DNA from: an uncultured Sphingomonadaceae bacterium
GTDB taxonomy: Bacteria > Pseudomonadota > Alphaproteobacteria > Sphingomonadales > Sphingomonadaceae
NCBI GenBank assembly: GCA_947499255.1
Contig: CANMNF010000001.1
Location: forward strand, 558,001-622,000
Length of the DNA: 64,000 bases
Reading direction: 5' to 3'
Below are positions 18,886 through 27,198 of this stretch, piece by piece (the stretch's first letter is position 1; each line of letters begins with the position of its first letter). The notes beneath the pieces were generated by a model. That model was not told where the DNA came from. It made no database searches and saw only the letters and a program-made list of their open reading frames with translations. The translations under genes and the position numbers were made by a program.

Positions 18886-19269
18886 ATGATGATATCAGCA
18901 TGGCATAAGGCCAGCGATTGTGTGATTGCCAAGACGATCGCTGCAATGGCCACGCCTGCCTATGCTGATGTGGTGGTCGGGCCGCGTTTCTCTTACTATT
19001 TCGACAAATGTTGCGAGAGTGGCAATTTTCGCACTTGCGTCATTGCTGGCGGCAAGGCTGATCAAGGCGGATCGGTCGATCAATTCGATATTGAACGAGA
19101 GGAAGAACAGTTTCCAGGCCAAGCCGCATTCCAATCTCTGGACCAGATATTCCGGCAGACGGCCATACGGGTCAATGAAGACGCCAGCGAAAGCCAAATA
19201 CCTTGTCGGACAGATGATCTGCCGTTTAATGTCTTTGTTGCAGGTATGCGGTCCTTGCCGATACCGTGA
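18886..19269 (+). CDS. Uncertain small ORF, possible exported protein or gene remnant
   Basis: An open frame of 127 codons starts at ATG 18886 with a strong SD (GGGAGAGAA directly upstream). The N-terminus ends in a signal-peptidase-like ATPAYA/D site, but the hydrophobic core is weak. Codon use resembles neighbouring genes. However, two other frames of the same 390 bases (plus strand from 18926, minus strand 19290-18895) are also open and protein-like, so a frameshifted remnant is possible. I do not recognise the product. It is the only content of the 442-nt stretch between prfB and the next gene. Confidence 0.3.
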   Translation: MMISAWHKASDCVIAKTIAAMATPAYADVVVGPRFSYYFDKCCESGNFRTCVIAGGKADQGGSVDQFDIEREEEQFPGQAAFQSLDQIFRQTAIRVNEDASESQIPCRTDDLPFNVFVAGMRSLPIP

Positions 19270-19276
19270 CACTGTA

Positions 19277-20053
19277 ATGCGCACAATCATCGCTCTTATG
19301 GCCCTTGCGGCATTGATCGCATGTGATGTTGCGGAAGACGACAGGCCGCCGACCTCGCGCGATTTTCCGCGCGCCTATCGCCCGGTTTCTGACACTGGCA
19401 GCACAGCATTTTCGACAGAACAAATCCGTGATGACCGCCGCGAAGCCGTTACCGTGATGGATGAAGCGCAGATCACGTCGGGCATGACGGTTGCCGATCT
19501 TGGCGCTGGTGAGGGTTATTACACCGTGCGGCTAGCCGCTCGTGTGGGTGCGCAGGGGCGCGTGTTGGCCAATGACATTGACGAAAACGCGCTGCGGCGC
19601 CTAGGTAACCGGGTGGAGCGTGAGCGGTTGGACAATGTTTCCATTGTTTTGGGCGATCCTGATAATCCCAAATTGCCCGAACAAAGCTTCGACCGGGTTT
19701 TCCTGGTGCACATGTATCATGAGGTGGCAGAGCCATACGCCTTTTTGTGGCGCATGCGGCCAGCATTGGCCGATGGCGGGCAAGTGATCGTGGTGGATGT
19801 TGATCGCCCGGCGGATGAACACGGCATTGCTCCACAACTCCTGTTTTGCGAATTCGAACGAGTAGGCTATCGGCTTGTAGAGTTTATACGCAAGCCACAA
19901 ATCGCTGGCTATTATGCACAATTTGAAGTCACTGGGCCGCGCCCCGACCCGCACGAAATAGAACCGTGCGTGCAACCTGGTGATGACGCCAATGCCCTGT
20001 CCATTTCTACGGACAGCGACACTGAGGACAATGATGACGTTCAAGGGACTTAA
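19277..20053 (+). CDS. Lipoprotein with class I SAM-methyltransferase fold
   Basis: A 258-residue protein from ATG 19277. The N-terminus MRTIIALMALAALIAC is a lipoprotein signal with the acylated Cys at residue 16. Motif I of class I methyltransferases is VADLGAGEGYYT, followed by the acidic ribose-binding DIDE and a motif IV-like SFDRVFLVHMYHEV. The open frame continues upstream to 18926, but only this start yields a coherent signal sequence. A methyltransferase outside the cytoplasm would lack its cofactor, so the fold may be repurposed. It overlaps the next gene by 23 nt, implying cotranscription. Confidence 0.7.
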   Translation: MRTIIALMALAALIACDVAEDDRPPTSRDFPRAYRPVSDTGSTAFSTEQIRDDRREAVTVMDEAQITSGMTVADLGAGEGYYTVRLAARVGAQGRVLANDIDENALRRLGNRVERERLDNVSIVLGDPDNPKLPEQSFDRVFLVHMYHEVAEPYAFLWRMRPALADGGQVIVVDVDRPADEHGIAPQLLFCEFERVGYRLVEFIRKPQIAGYYAQFEVTGPRPDPHEIEPCVQPGDDANALSISTDSDTEDNDDVQGT

Positions 20054-21440
20054 ACCGATTACATATGGTGGCCGTGAAGTTTGGCCGCTGATCGAAGGGG
20101 GCAAAGGCGTATCTGCGACCAACCATGCAAGCTCCGGCGCATGGGCGGCTGCGGGCGGCATCGGCACGGTGAGCGCGGTCAACGCAGATAGCTATGACGA
20201 GAATGGCGATCCCATACCGCAGGTTTATGACCAACGCACGCGTGAAGAACGCCATCAACAATTAATCCAATACGCGATTGATGGCGCGACCGAACAGGTC
20301 AAGCGCGCGCACGAAATGGCTAATGGCAAAGGCGCAATCAATATCAATGTGCTGTGGGAAATGGGCGGCGCACAAGAAGTGCTCGAAGGTGTTCTGGCGC
20401 AAACCAAAGGCATGGTGACAGGCGTCACCTGCGGGGCAGGGATGCCTTATAAGCTTTCCGAAATCGCCGAACGCCACAATGTCTATTACCTCCCCATCAT
20501 CAGCTCAGGCCGTGCGTTTCGGGCTTTGTGGAAGCGCGCCTATCACAAGGTGCCGCATTTGATGGCCGCGGTGGTTTACGAAGATCCATGGCTCGCAGGC
20601 GGTCACAATGGCTTGTCCAACGCAGAAGACCCGCGCGAACCGCAAGATCCCTATCCGCGCGTAAAACAATTGCGCGAAATGATGCGCAAAGAAGGCGTCG
20701 CAGACGACATTCCTATCGTGATGGCAGGCGGCGTGTGGAATTTGCGCGAATGGGAAAACTGGATCGACAATCCAGAACTTGGCGCAATTGCCTTCCAATT
20801 CGGCACCCGCCCTTTGCTCACCCATGAAAGCCCCATTCCACAAGTGTGGAAAGATGCTTTGCGAGACATCAAGCCGGGCGATGTGCTGCTCCATAAGTTC
20901 AGCCCCACCGGGTTTTACTCCAGCGCTGTCAAAACGCCTTTCCTCTATGATCTGATGCACCGTTCTGATCGCCAAATCCCGTTTGCGAAAGCGGCGGATG
21001 AAGATCACAGCGTGCAGCTGGAGATCGTCAAAAAAGGCGGCAAACTTTGGGTCAAGCCTGAAGATAAAAAGCGGGCGAAGGTCTGGGTTGGCGAAGGTCA
21101 TACCGAAGCTTTGAAAACGCCCGATGATACGCTGGTATTCGTGACGCCAGAAAGCCGCGATACCATCCGCAAGGATCAATCCGATTGCATGGGTTGTTTG
21201 TCACATTGCGGATTTTCCAGCTGGAAAGATCACGATAATTTCACCACCGGCCGTCTGGCCGATCCGCGCAGTTTCTGCATTCAGAAAACGCTGCAAGATA
21301 TCGCACATGGTGATGCGGTGGAAAACAATCTGATGTTCGCTGGTCACTCGGCCTATCGTTTTCGCGAAGATCCGTTCTATTCCAACAATTATACGCCCAG
21401 TGTAAAAGAATTGGTCGAGCGGATTTTAACAGGCGACTAA
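20031..21440 (+). CDS. Nitronate monooxygenase / 2-nitropropane dioxygenase family protein
   Basis: About 469 residues from ATG 20031 (or 20034), with GAGG just upstream. It has the TIM-barrel flavin enzyme features of the NMO family: the N-terminal substrate loop NHASSGAWAAAGG, GVTCGAGMPY, and the FMN phosphate-binding region IVMAGGVWNLREW. A Cys-rich stretch DCMGCLSHCGFSSW near the C-terminus is unusual for plain NMO enzymes. The likely role is oxidation of a nitronate or a related flavin reaction; the substrate is unknown. It overlaps the lipoprotein gene by 23 nt and is followed after 4 nt by the hydrolase gene. Confidence 0.78.
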   Translation: MMTFKGLKPITYGGREVWPLIEGGKGVSATNHASSGAWAAAGGIGTVSAVNADSYDENGDPIPQVYDQRTREERHQQLIQYAIDGATEQVKRAHEMANGKGAININVLWEMGGAQEVLEGVLAQTKGMVTGVTCGAGMPYKLSEIAERHNVYYLPIISSGRAFRALWKRAYHKVPHLMAAVVYEDPWLAGGHNGLSNAEDPREPQDPYPRVKQLREMMRKEGVADDIPIVMAGGVWNLREWENWIDNPELGAIAFQFGTRPLLTHESPIPQVWKDALRDIKPGDVLLHKFSPTGFYSSAVKTPFLYDLMHRSDRQIPFAKAADEDHSVQLEIVKKGGKLWVKPEDKKRAKVWVGEGHTEALKTPDDTLVFVTPESRDTIRKDQSDCMGCLSHCGFSSWKDHDNFTTGRLADPRSFCIQKTLQDIAHGDAVENNLMFAGHSAYRFREDPFYSNNYTPSVKELVERILTGD

Positions 21441-21444
21441 CAGC

Positions 21445-22137
21445 TTGGTATTACCTCCTCCCATCCGCAACACATTGAAGGAAGGCCTCGCTTTCCCGCG
21501 AGTGCTGGTCAATCCGCTGCGGATGCCGCGTAAAGGCGCAAAGATCGGGCGAGGGCGCCCGGTATTGGTGATACCCGGCCTTGCAACAGGCGATATCTCG
21601 ACAACATTGCTGCGGCGGACCTTGCGGATGCGCGGTTTTGAGCCAGAGGGTTGGCGGCAGGGCATGAATACTGGCGGCCACCCTGAAAAGCTGGACAAGC
21701 TGGAACATCGCGTGGCGCAATTGCATCGGCAGACGGGGCACAAACCTATCGTCATTGGGTGGAGCCTTGGTGGTCTTTACGCTCGCGTTCTGGCGCACCG
21801 GGCTGCGGATGATATCGCGATGGTGATCACTGTGGGCACGCCATTTTCCGGTGATCGTCACGCTAATCACGGGTGGCGCGTTTACGAGGCGCTGAACGAT
21901 CACACCGTCGATAATCCGCCTTTTGCTGAGGATTTCAGCGTCAAGCCGCCGATCCCCACCATCGCCATCTGGTCCGCCGTCGATGGAATTGTCGCGCCTG
22001 ACAGTTCGCGCGGGGACAAGGATGAAGCCGATATCACCATCCAGATCGATACACAGCACTTCGCCATGGCCGCATCACACACCGCGATTGATCGGCTGAT
22101 CGCAGCAATTGGTGAAACGGATTCGCTTTTCGCATAA
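21445..22137 (+). CDS. Alpha/beta-fold hydrolase
   Basis: A 230-residue serine hydrolase of lipase/PGAP1-like type. The nucleophile elbow is GWSLGG, preceded by the oxyanion region VLVIPGLATGD. A late Asp in WSAVDGIVAP and His in ASHTAID can complete the triad. TTG 21445 is favoured because it keeps the IRNTLKEG N-terminus; GTG 21502 and ATG 21523 are alternatives, and no clear SD decides. It lies 4 nt after the NMO-like gene, suggesting one transcript. The substrate is not evident. Confidence 0.72.
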   Translation: MVLPPPIRNTLKEGLAFPRVLVNPLRMPRKGAKIGRGRPVLVIPGLATGDISTTLLRRTLRMRGFEPEGWRQGMNTGGHPEKLDKLEHRVAQLHRQTGHKPIVIGWSLGGLYARVLAHRAADDIAMVITVGTPFSGDRHANHGWRVYEALNDHTVDNPPFAEDFSVKPPIPTIAIWSAVDGIVAPDSSRGDKDEADITIQIDTQHFAMAASHTAIDRLIAAIGETDSLFA

Positions 22138-22218
22138 CCACACCGCTTGCCCGCCGCGCAGCCAGCGGCTAGGGCGCGCAGCGACTTCTTTGACATACCC
22201 GTAACAAGGCAATGACCG

Positions 22219-22782
22219 ATGAAAATGAGCGGCGTGGACATTCGTCCCGGCAATATCCTCGAATATGAGGGCGGCATCTGGAAAGTTGCCAAGATTCAGC
22301 ACACGCAGCCGGGCAAAGGCGGCGCCTATATGCAGGTTGAGATGAAGAACCTCATCGATGGCCGCAAAACCAATGTTCGCTTCCGCAGCGCAGACACGGT
22401 TGAGAAGGTGCGTCTGGAAACGCAGGATTATCAATTCCTCTATGAAGATGGCGACATGCTGGTGTTCATGGATGAAAACACATTTGAGCAGATCAATCTG
22501 CCATCAGACCTACTTGGCGATGCTCGCCCATTTTTGCAGGACGGCATGAAAGTAAGCCTGGAACTCTGGGAAGAGCGCCCTATCAGCGTGCAATTGCCAT
22601 CACAAATCGAGGCGGAAATCGTTGAAGCGGATGCCGTGGTGAAGGGGCAAACTGCCTCCTCCAGCTATAAGCCTGCTGTGCTCGATAATGGTGTTCGCAT
22701 CATGGTCCCGCCGCATATTGGCAGCGGCACGCGCATCATCGTTGATGTGTATGAGCAAACCTATGTCGGGAAGGCCAGCTAA
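22219..22782 (+). CDS. efp: Elongation factor P
   Basis: EF-P of 187 residues, which relieves ribosome stalling at polyproline. The three OB/KOW-like domains are intact: [13 protein letters not shown] at the start, MDENTFEQI in the middle and a C-terminal [18 protein letters not shown]. The loop that carries the modified residue reads QPGKGGA, with Lys33 from this start, the type beta-lysylated by EpmA; no epm genes are visible here. It begins 81 nt after the hydrolase and is followed 5 nt later by an inositol-monophosphatase gene. Confidence 0.96.
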   Translation: MKMSGVDIRPGNILEYEGGIWKVAKIQHTQPGKGGAYMQVEMKNLIDGRKTNVRFRSADTVEKVRLETQDYQFLYEDGDMLVFMDENTFEQINLPSDLLGDARPFLQDGMKVSLELWEERPISVQLPSQIEAEIVEADAVVKGQTASSSYKPAVLDNGVRIMVPPHIGSGTRIIVDVYEQTYVGKAS

Positions 22783-22787
22783 CCCCA

Positions 22788-23609
22788 ATGTCGATGTATT
22801 CTGGCCTGATTCGCGTAATGGAACGTGCTGCTCGTAAAGCGGGTTCGCGGTTGCGCCGAGATTTTGGCGAAGTTGAAAAACTGCAAGTCAGCCGCAAAGG
22901 CCCTTCCGATTTCGTTTCCAAAGCAGACGAAGCGGCAGAGCGTATTTTGTATGACGAACTGGTCAAGGCGCGCCCCGATTGGGGCTTTTTGCTCGAAGAA
23001 GCGGGCGAAATTGATCCCAATCCCGATGCGCCGCGCTGGGTCATTGATCCGCTCGATGGGACGAGCAATTTTTTGCACGGCATTCCGCATTTCGCGATCT
23101 CGATTGCAGTGCAAGAACCCAAGCTTGATGGCAGTGGCTGGGGTGAAGTGACTGCGGCGGTGGTGTATCAGCCCGTTCTGGACGAGACATATTGGGCAGA
23201 AAAAACACGCGGTGCATGGCTGCAAGATGCCCGTCTTCGTGTTTCCAAGCGCAGCCAGATGTCCGACGCGTTGTTCGCCACAGGTATGCCATTTCAAGGG
23301 CATGGCGATTTCGATGAATGGCTCAAGATTTATAACGCGATCGGTCCGCAGATTGCAGGCGTTCGCCGGTTCGGCGCGGCCTCGCTTGATCTGGCATGGG
23401 TTGCTGCGGGTCGCTATGATGGTTTTTGGGAAAGTGGTTTGTCTCCGTGGGACACGGCAGCTGGCGGATTGCTGGTGCGTGAAGCCGGGGGATTCGTTAC
23501 CGATTATCGTGGTCGGTCACAGCCAATTTGCGATAAACAAGTCATTGCAGGCAGCGATCCATTGCATTCAAAACTGCATAAGGCGATTGCAGGTGCATTG
23601 AAGGCATAG
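22788..23609 (+). CDS. suhB: Inositol monophosphatase family protein
   Basis: A 273-residue Mg-dependent phosphatase of the IMPase/SuhB family. Metal-ligand motifs are visible: the Glu in LLEEAGE, the signature WVIDPLDGTSNFLHG and the C-terminal SPWDTAAGG. It probably dephosphorylates myo-inositol-1-phosphate; SuhB in enterobacteria also takes part in rRNA antitermination. It lies 5 nt after efp, a pairing compatible with a translation-related role, but the symbol is assigned on family grounds only. Confidence 0.85.
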   Translation: MSMYSGLIRVMERAARKAGSRLRRDFGEVEKLQVSRKGPSDFVSKADEAAERILYDELVKARPDWGFLLEEAGEIDPNPDAPRWVIDPLDGTSNFLHGIPHFAISIAVQEPKLDGSGWGEVTAAVVYQPVLDETYWAEKTRGAWLQDARLRVSKRSQMSDALFATGMPFQGHGDFDEWLKIYNAIGPQIAGVRRFGAASLDLAWVAAGRYDGFWESGLSPWDTAAGGLLVREAGGFVTDYRGRSQPICDKQVIAGSDPLHSKLHKAIAGALKA

Positions 23610-23651
23610 ACATGTGCTCTAACCGCTTGTAATCGTCCTCGCATGACGCGA

Positions 23652-23736
23652 GCCTCCGTGGCGGAATTGGTAGACGCGCTCGACTCAAAATCGAGTTTCT
23701 TACGAAGTGCCGGTTCGACTCCGGCCGGAGGTACCA
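23652..23736 (+). tRNA. tRNA-Leu (CAA)
   Basis: Acceptor arms GCCTCCG and CGGAGGT pair with one G-U, followed by A and an encoded CCA. The anticodon stem CTCGA/TCGAG holds the loop CTCAAAA, giving anticodon CAA (reads UUG). A long variable arm typical of class II tRNAs precedes the T arm GTTCGACTC. Confidence 0.96.
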
Positions 23737-23745
23737 TCTTGTTAT

Positions 23746-23776
23746 GCGCTAGCCCTGATTTGATCGGGGCTAGCGC
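23746..23776 (+). terminator. 14-bp hairpin after tRNA-Leu
   Basis: Arms GCGCTAGCCCTGAT and ATCGGGGCTAGCGC pair over 14 bp (one T-G) around a TTG loop, starting 9 nt after the tRNA. It is probably the tRNA terminator or a processing stop. No T-run follows, so Rho-independent function is uncertain. Confidence 0.65.
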
Positions 23777-23833
23777 AAGCAATCAGGGACACAGGATATA
23801 ATCGAAGTCCCATCCTTTCACGCAATTGCGGCC

Positions 23834-25630
23834 ATGGCTTTGACCGTGGCCGTGTTCGTTGCGTTCGCGCGCGGGCGCATGTCGGTTGAGATCATCTCGC
23901 TGATGACCATTGCTGTGATTGCGGTTGGCCTGTATTTCTTCCCATTGCCGCACACGTTGCCTACCGATGGCCTGACGCTCGCCTTTGGCGGTTTTGGGCA
24001 TTATGCGCTGATCACGATTTGTGCGCTGATGATCATGGGGCGGGGTCTGGTCGTCACTGGCGCGCTTGAACCTGCGGCGCGTGTTTTGGAAAGAGTGTGG
24101 AAGTTTAACATTCATGTTGGCTTGCTCGCGTCGCTGCTGCTCGCCTTTGGTCTCTCGATGATCGTCAATGATACACCGGTTCTGGTGTTGCTGTTGCCGA
24201 TCTTTGTCGCCTTGGCACAGCGCGGGGCGATGCCTGCTTCCAAGACGCTTATCCCGTTGAACGCAGCTGTTCTGATCGGCGGCATGGCAACAACTATCGG
24301 CACTTCGACCAACCTTTTGGTGGTTGGTATCGCTGTGGATTTGGGCATGCCGCAAATGCCGGTGTTTCATTACACGCCGATTGTCTTGATGGCCGCGATT
24401 GTCGCCTTCCCATATCTGTGGCTGGTCATGCCGCGATTGTTGCCGGACAATTCCACCGATCAAGTGCAAGCGCAAAGACGCTTTACCGCGCGGTTGCGGG
24501 TCACCCAAAATAGCGGCCTGATCGGTAAGCATTTTGACGAAATCACCGATTCCCTGCCCGAAGAATTCCGCTTTGAAGAGCGCCCGCAAGGCACTTTTGA
24601 AGCAGGCCAGAGACTGACCATTTCCGGCACGCATGAAGGCTTGGAAGAGGCTTTGCGGATCTTGCGCGGTCAGGTTGCGCCTGGCTGGGTTATTGACCGC
24701 ATCGAACGCGAGGGCAAAGCGCGCCGCGAAGACATTCAAGTGGTTGAAATGGTCGTGACCAGCGATAGCCGCATTCTCAACCGTACGCTCGCCACATCGG
24801 GCATCGCTGATCATTTTGGCGTGGCAGTGCTGGGCATCCACAAACCGGATCGGCTGCTGAGCAATCCAAATCCAGAAACATCCAAGGAGCTGCGGCTTTG
24901 TGAAGGCGACGTGCTGCTGGTGATGGGTCTGCCCGATGAGCTGGAAACTTTCGCCAATGCAGATAGCCTGCTGCAGCTCGAAGGGGCGAAGGTCATTCCG
25001 CGCCGTTCCAAGGCATTGCTTGCGGGCGGGATCATGGCTGGCGCTATCGCGCTCGCTTCGGTCGGTCTGCCTTTTTATGGCGATCAAGGGTTCTACCTTC
25101 TCAAAATGCCTATCGCGATATCAGCGCTGGCCGGCGCGATTTTGATGTTTGTGACCGGCTGTGTGAAATTTGACCGCGTCGGGCGTGCATTGTCGGGCAA
25201 AGTCATCGTACTGGTCGCCGCCAGTATTGCGATTGGCCGTATCATTCTGGATAGCGGCGCAGCCGGTTGGCTGGGTGAACTTCTAGCGATGGGGCTGCAA
25301 CATTTACCCGCAGCAGGCGTTTTGGCAGCGATCATGCTGTTTGTGACCTTGCTCACCAACTTTGCATCCAATGCCACCGCTGCCACTGTGGGTACGCCCA
25401 TAGCATTCAACATCGCGACCGAGCTGGGCCTGCCGCAAGAACCGCTGATCCTGGCTGTGCTGTTTGGGTGCAACCTGTGTTATGCAACCCCCATCGCCTA
25501 TCAAACCAATATGTTGATCATGGCGGAGGGCAATTACAAGTTTGCCGATTACCTCAGAACAGGCGTGCCGCTGGTTTTGATTATGGTGACGACGCTCAGT
25601 ATCCTGTTGGTGCTAACCTACGGAATGTAA
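23834..25630 (+). CDS. SLC13/DASS-type anion permease with two TrkA-C domains
   Basis: About 598 residues. The N-terminal and C-terminal blocks are hydrophobic multi-pass segments with DASS signatures (NDTPVLVLLLP, TTIGTSTNLLVVG, TNFASNATAATVGTPIA). Between them are two RCK-C/TrkA-C regulatory domains (about 215-295 and 300-385). Such proteins import di- or tricarboxylates or sulfate with Na+; the ion here is unknown. ATG 23834 is the first canonical start but has no SD. The frame upstream stays coding-like (PSFHAIAA) back to a TAG at 23771, with only ATC/ATA codons as possible earlier starts near an AGGA. Confidence 0.85.
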   Translation: MALTVAVFVAFARGRMSVEIISLMTIAVIAVGLYFFPLPHTLPTDGLTLAFGGFGHYALITICALMIMGRGLVVTGALEPAARVLERVWKFNIHVGLLASLLLAFGLSMIVNDTPVLVLLLPIFVALAQRGAMPASKTLIPLNAAVLIGGMATTIGTSTNLLVVGIAVDLGMPQMPVFHYTPIVLMAAIVAFPYLWLVMPRLLPDNSTDQVQAQRRFTARLRVTQNSGLIGKHFDEITDSLPEEFRFEERPQGTFEAGQRLTISGTHEGLEEALRILRGQVAPGWVIDRIEREGKARREDIQVVEMVVTSDSRILNRTLATSGIADHFGVAVLGIHKPDRLLSNPNPETSKELRLCEGDVLLVMGLPDELETFANADSLLQLEGAKVIPRRSKALLAGGIMAGAIALASVGLPFYGDQGFYLLKMPIAISALAGAILMFVTGCVKFDRVGRALSGKVIVLVAASIAIGRIILDSGAAGWLGELLAMGLQHLPAAGVLAAIMLFVTLLTNFASNATAATVGTPIAFNIATELGLPQEPLILAVLFGCNLCYATPIAYQTNMLIMAEGNYKFADYLRTGVPLVLIMVTTLSILLVLTYGM

Positions 25631-25683
25631 CGTGGTTTCCATGCCGCTAACCTGCGTGTGCAACCATTATAGCCTCTTAAAAA

Positions 25684-25707
25684 CCCGGCAATCGTCGAAA
25701 TTGCGGG
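25684..25707 (+). terminator. Weak hairpin after the permease gene
   Basis: Stem CCCGGCAAT (25684-25692) with ATTGCGGG (25700-25707), 8 bp with one bulged G. It lies in the 180-nt gap between the permease and the XrtA sugar transferase. No T-run follows. The rest of the gap is AT-richer and probably holds the next promoter. Confidence 0.35.
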
Positions 25708-25810
25708 ACATTCGCATCTTTGATGTGTAAAATTTACCGACAATTTATCTGTCTGCGTTAACGCTTGTCCTTCTCGGGAGCAGTACCCGGGGAACAGACC
25801 GGTTGGGGCA

Positions 25811-27196
25811 ATGATTCGATTATTCAAACATTACATTCCCCACGCAGTGTTGTTGCTGGGAATGGCCGATTTCGCGTTGCTGCTGCTGGCGGCCGATCTC
25901 GCATGGAATTTGCGCGCGTCACAGATCGGCATTGATCCAGGAGCCTTGTTTGATCGGCTGATCCCGATCTTTGGCTTTGCCGTCACAACGCTGACCGCGC
26001 TGATCGCTGTGGGTGTTTATGGCGGCGATGCCCTGCGCTCGATGCGCTTTGCCTGCGCGCGCATGTTGGTGGGTGTGAGCCTTGCGATACTTGGCCTAGC
26101 GATGATCGATTTCGTATTGCCGGGGCATACCTATTGGCGCTCGACATTGCTTTATACGATGGGGCTGTCGATCTTTTTACTGGTGATGAACCGGCTGATC
26201 GTGGGCGCGTTTCTTGGTACATCAGCCTTTCGTCGCCGCGTTCTTGTCCTTGGAGCGGGAGGCCGGGCAGAGCGTATTCGCAAATTGTCAGAGCGGCGCG
26301 GTAGCGGATTTGTTGTCGTAGGCTTTGTTGGCATGTCCGATACCAAAAACACCGTGGCCGAAGCGATTGAACGCTCTGCCATCCATGACCTGTCCAAATT
26401 TGTCGCCAATCTGGGCGCAAGCGAAGTGGTGCTGGCTTTGGAAGAACGCCGAAATTCATTGCCGCTCAAAGATCTGTTGCGCATTAAAACAGCCGGTGTG
26501 CATGTGAACGATTTCTCCAGCTTTCTGGAGCGGGAAACGGGCCGCGTTGACCTTGATACGCTCAATCCCAGCTGGCTGATATTCTCGGATGGCTTTTCAT
26601 CGGGCAGAGCGATTTCATCGGTCGCCAAGCGGCTCTTCGATATCGGTGCAAGCTCGCTGCTTTTGCTGCTGACCTTTCCGGTGATTGTAATCTTTGCCAT
26701 TCTGGTAAAACTGGACAGCAAAGGCCCCGCCTTTTTCCGGCAGGTCCGCGTGGGCCTTTATGGTCAGGAGTTCGTGGTTCTCAAACTACGCTCCATGCGC
26801 ACAGATGCCGAAAAAGACGGCGCGAAATGGGCCGAAAAAGATGATGCGCGCATCACGCGTGTGGGTAAGATCATCCGCAAGCTGCGCATAGATGAATTGC
26901 CGCAGGTTTGGACTGTTTTGAAAGGCCAGATGAGCTTTGTCGGACCGCGCCCGGAAGTGCCCAAATTCGTGGCCGATCTTGATGACAAGCTGCCCTATTA
27001 TGCAGAACGCCACATGGTGAAACCGGGCATCACAGGCTGGGCACAGATCAATTATCCTTATGGGGCATCGATTGAGGATTCGCGCCACAAGCTGGAATAT
27101 GATCTGTATTATGCGAAGAATTATACGCCATTCCTTGATCTGTTGATCCTGCTGCAAACGCTGCGCGTTGTGTTGTGGCCAGAGGGTGCGCGCTAA
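25811..27196 (+). CDS. XrtA/PEP-CTERM system sugar transferase (polyprenyl-phosphate glycosyl-1-P transferase type)
   Basis: A 461-residue initiating glycosyl-phosphate transferase resembling TIGR03013 proteins of exosortase A clusters. Residues 10-140 form an N-terminal multi-pass membrane part, about 140-260 a CoA-binding-like Rossmann segment (VLVLGAGGRAERI), and about 270-461 the bacterial sugar transferase domain. The last shows the conserved KRLFDIGAS, LKLRSMRTDAE, RKLRIDELPQ, VGPRPEVP and KPGITGWAQINYP. It attaches the first sugar-phosphate to undecaprenyl phosphate at the inner membrane. prsK follows 2 nt later. Confidence 0.9.
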   Translation: MIRLFKHYIPHAVLLLGMADFALLLLAADLAWNLRASQIGIDPGALFDRLIPIFGFAVTTLTALIAVGVYGGDALRSMRFACARMLVGVSLAILGLAMIDFVLPGHTYWRSTLLYTMGLSIFLLVMNRLIVGAFLGTSAFRRRVLVLGAGGRAERIRKLSERRGSGFVVVGFVGMSDTKNTVAEAIERSAIHDLSKFVANLGASEVVLALEERRNSLPLKDLLRIKTAGVHVNDFSSFLERETGRVDLDTLNPSWLIFSDGFSSGRAISSVAKRLFDIGASSLLLLLTFPVIVIFAILVKLDSKGPAFFRQVRVGLYGQEFVVLKLRSMRTDAEKDGAKWAEKDDARITRVGKIIRKLRIDELPQVWTVLKGQMSFVGPRPEVPKFVADLDDKLPYYAERHMVKPGITGWAQINYPYGASIEDSRHKLEYDLYYAKNYTPFLDLLILLQTLRVVLWPEGAR

Positions 27197-27198
27197 TC

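Noticed and set aside
23783-25087. 434-codon open frame antisense to the SLC13 permease
   Set aside because: It mirrors the codon periodicity of a clearly conserved gene, is rich in His/Arg/Gln with no fold-like pattern, and lacks a credible SD.
25634-25649. GG-N10-GC spacing upstream of the XrtA sugar transferase, as a possible RpoN promoter
   Set aside because: Only the GG and GC match; the rest of the -24 and -12 elements does not, so it is expected by chance.
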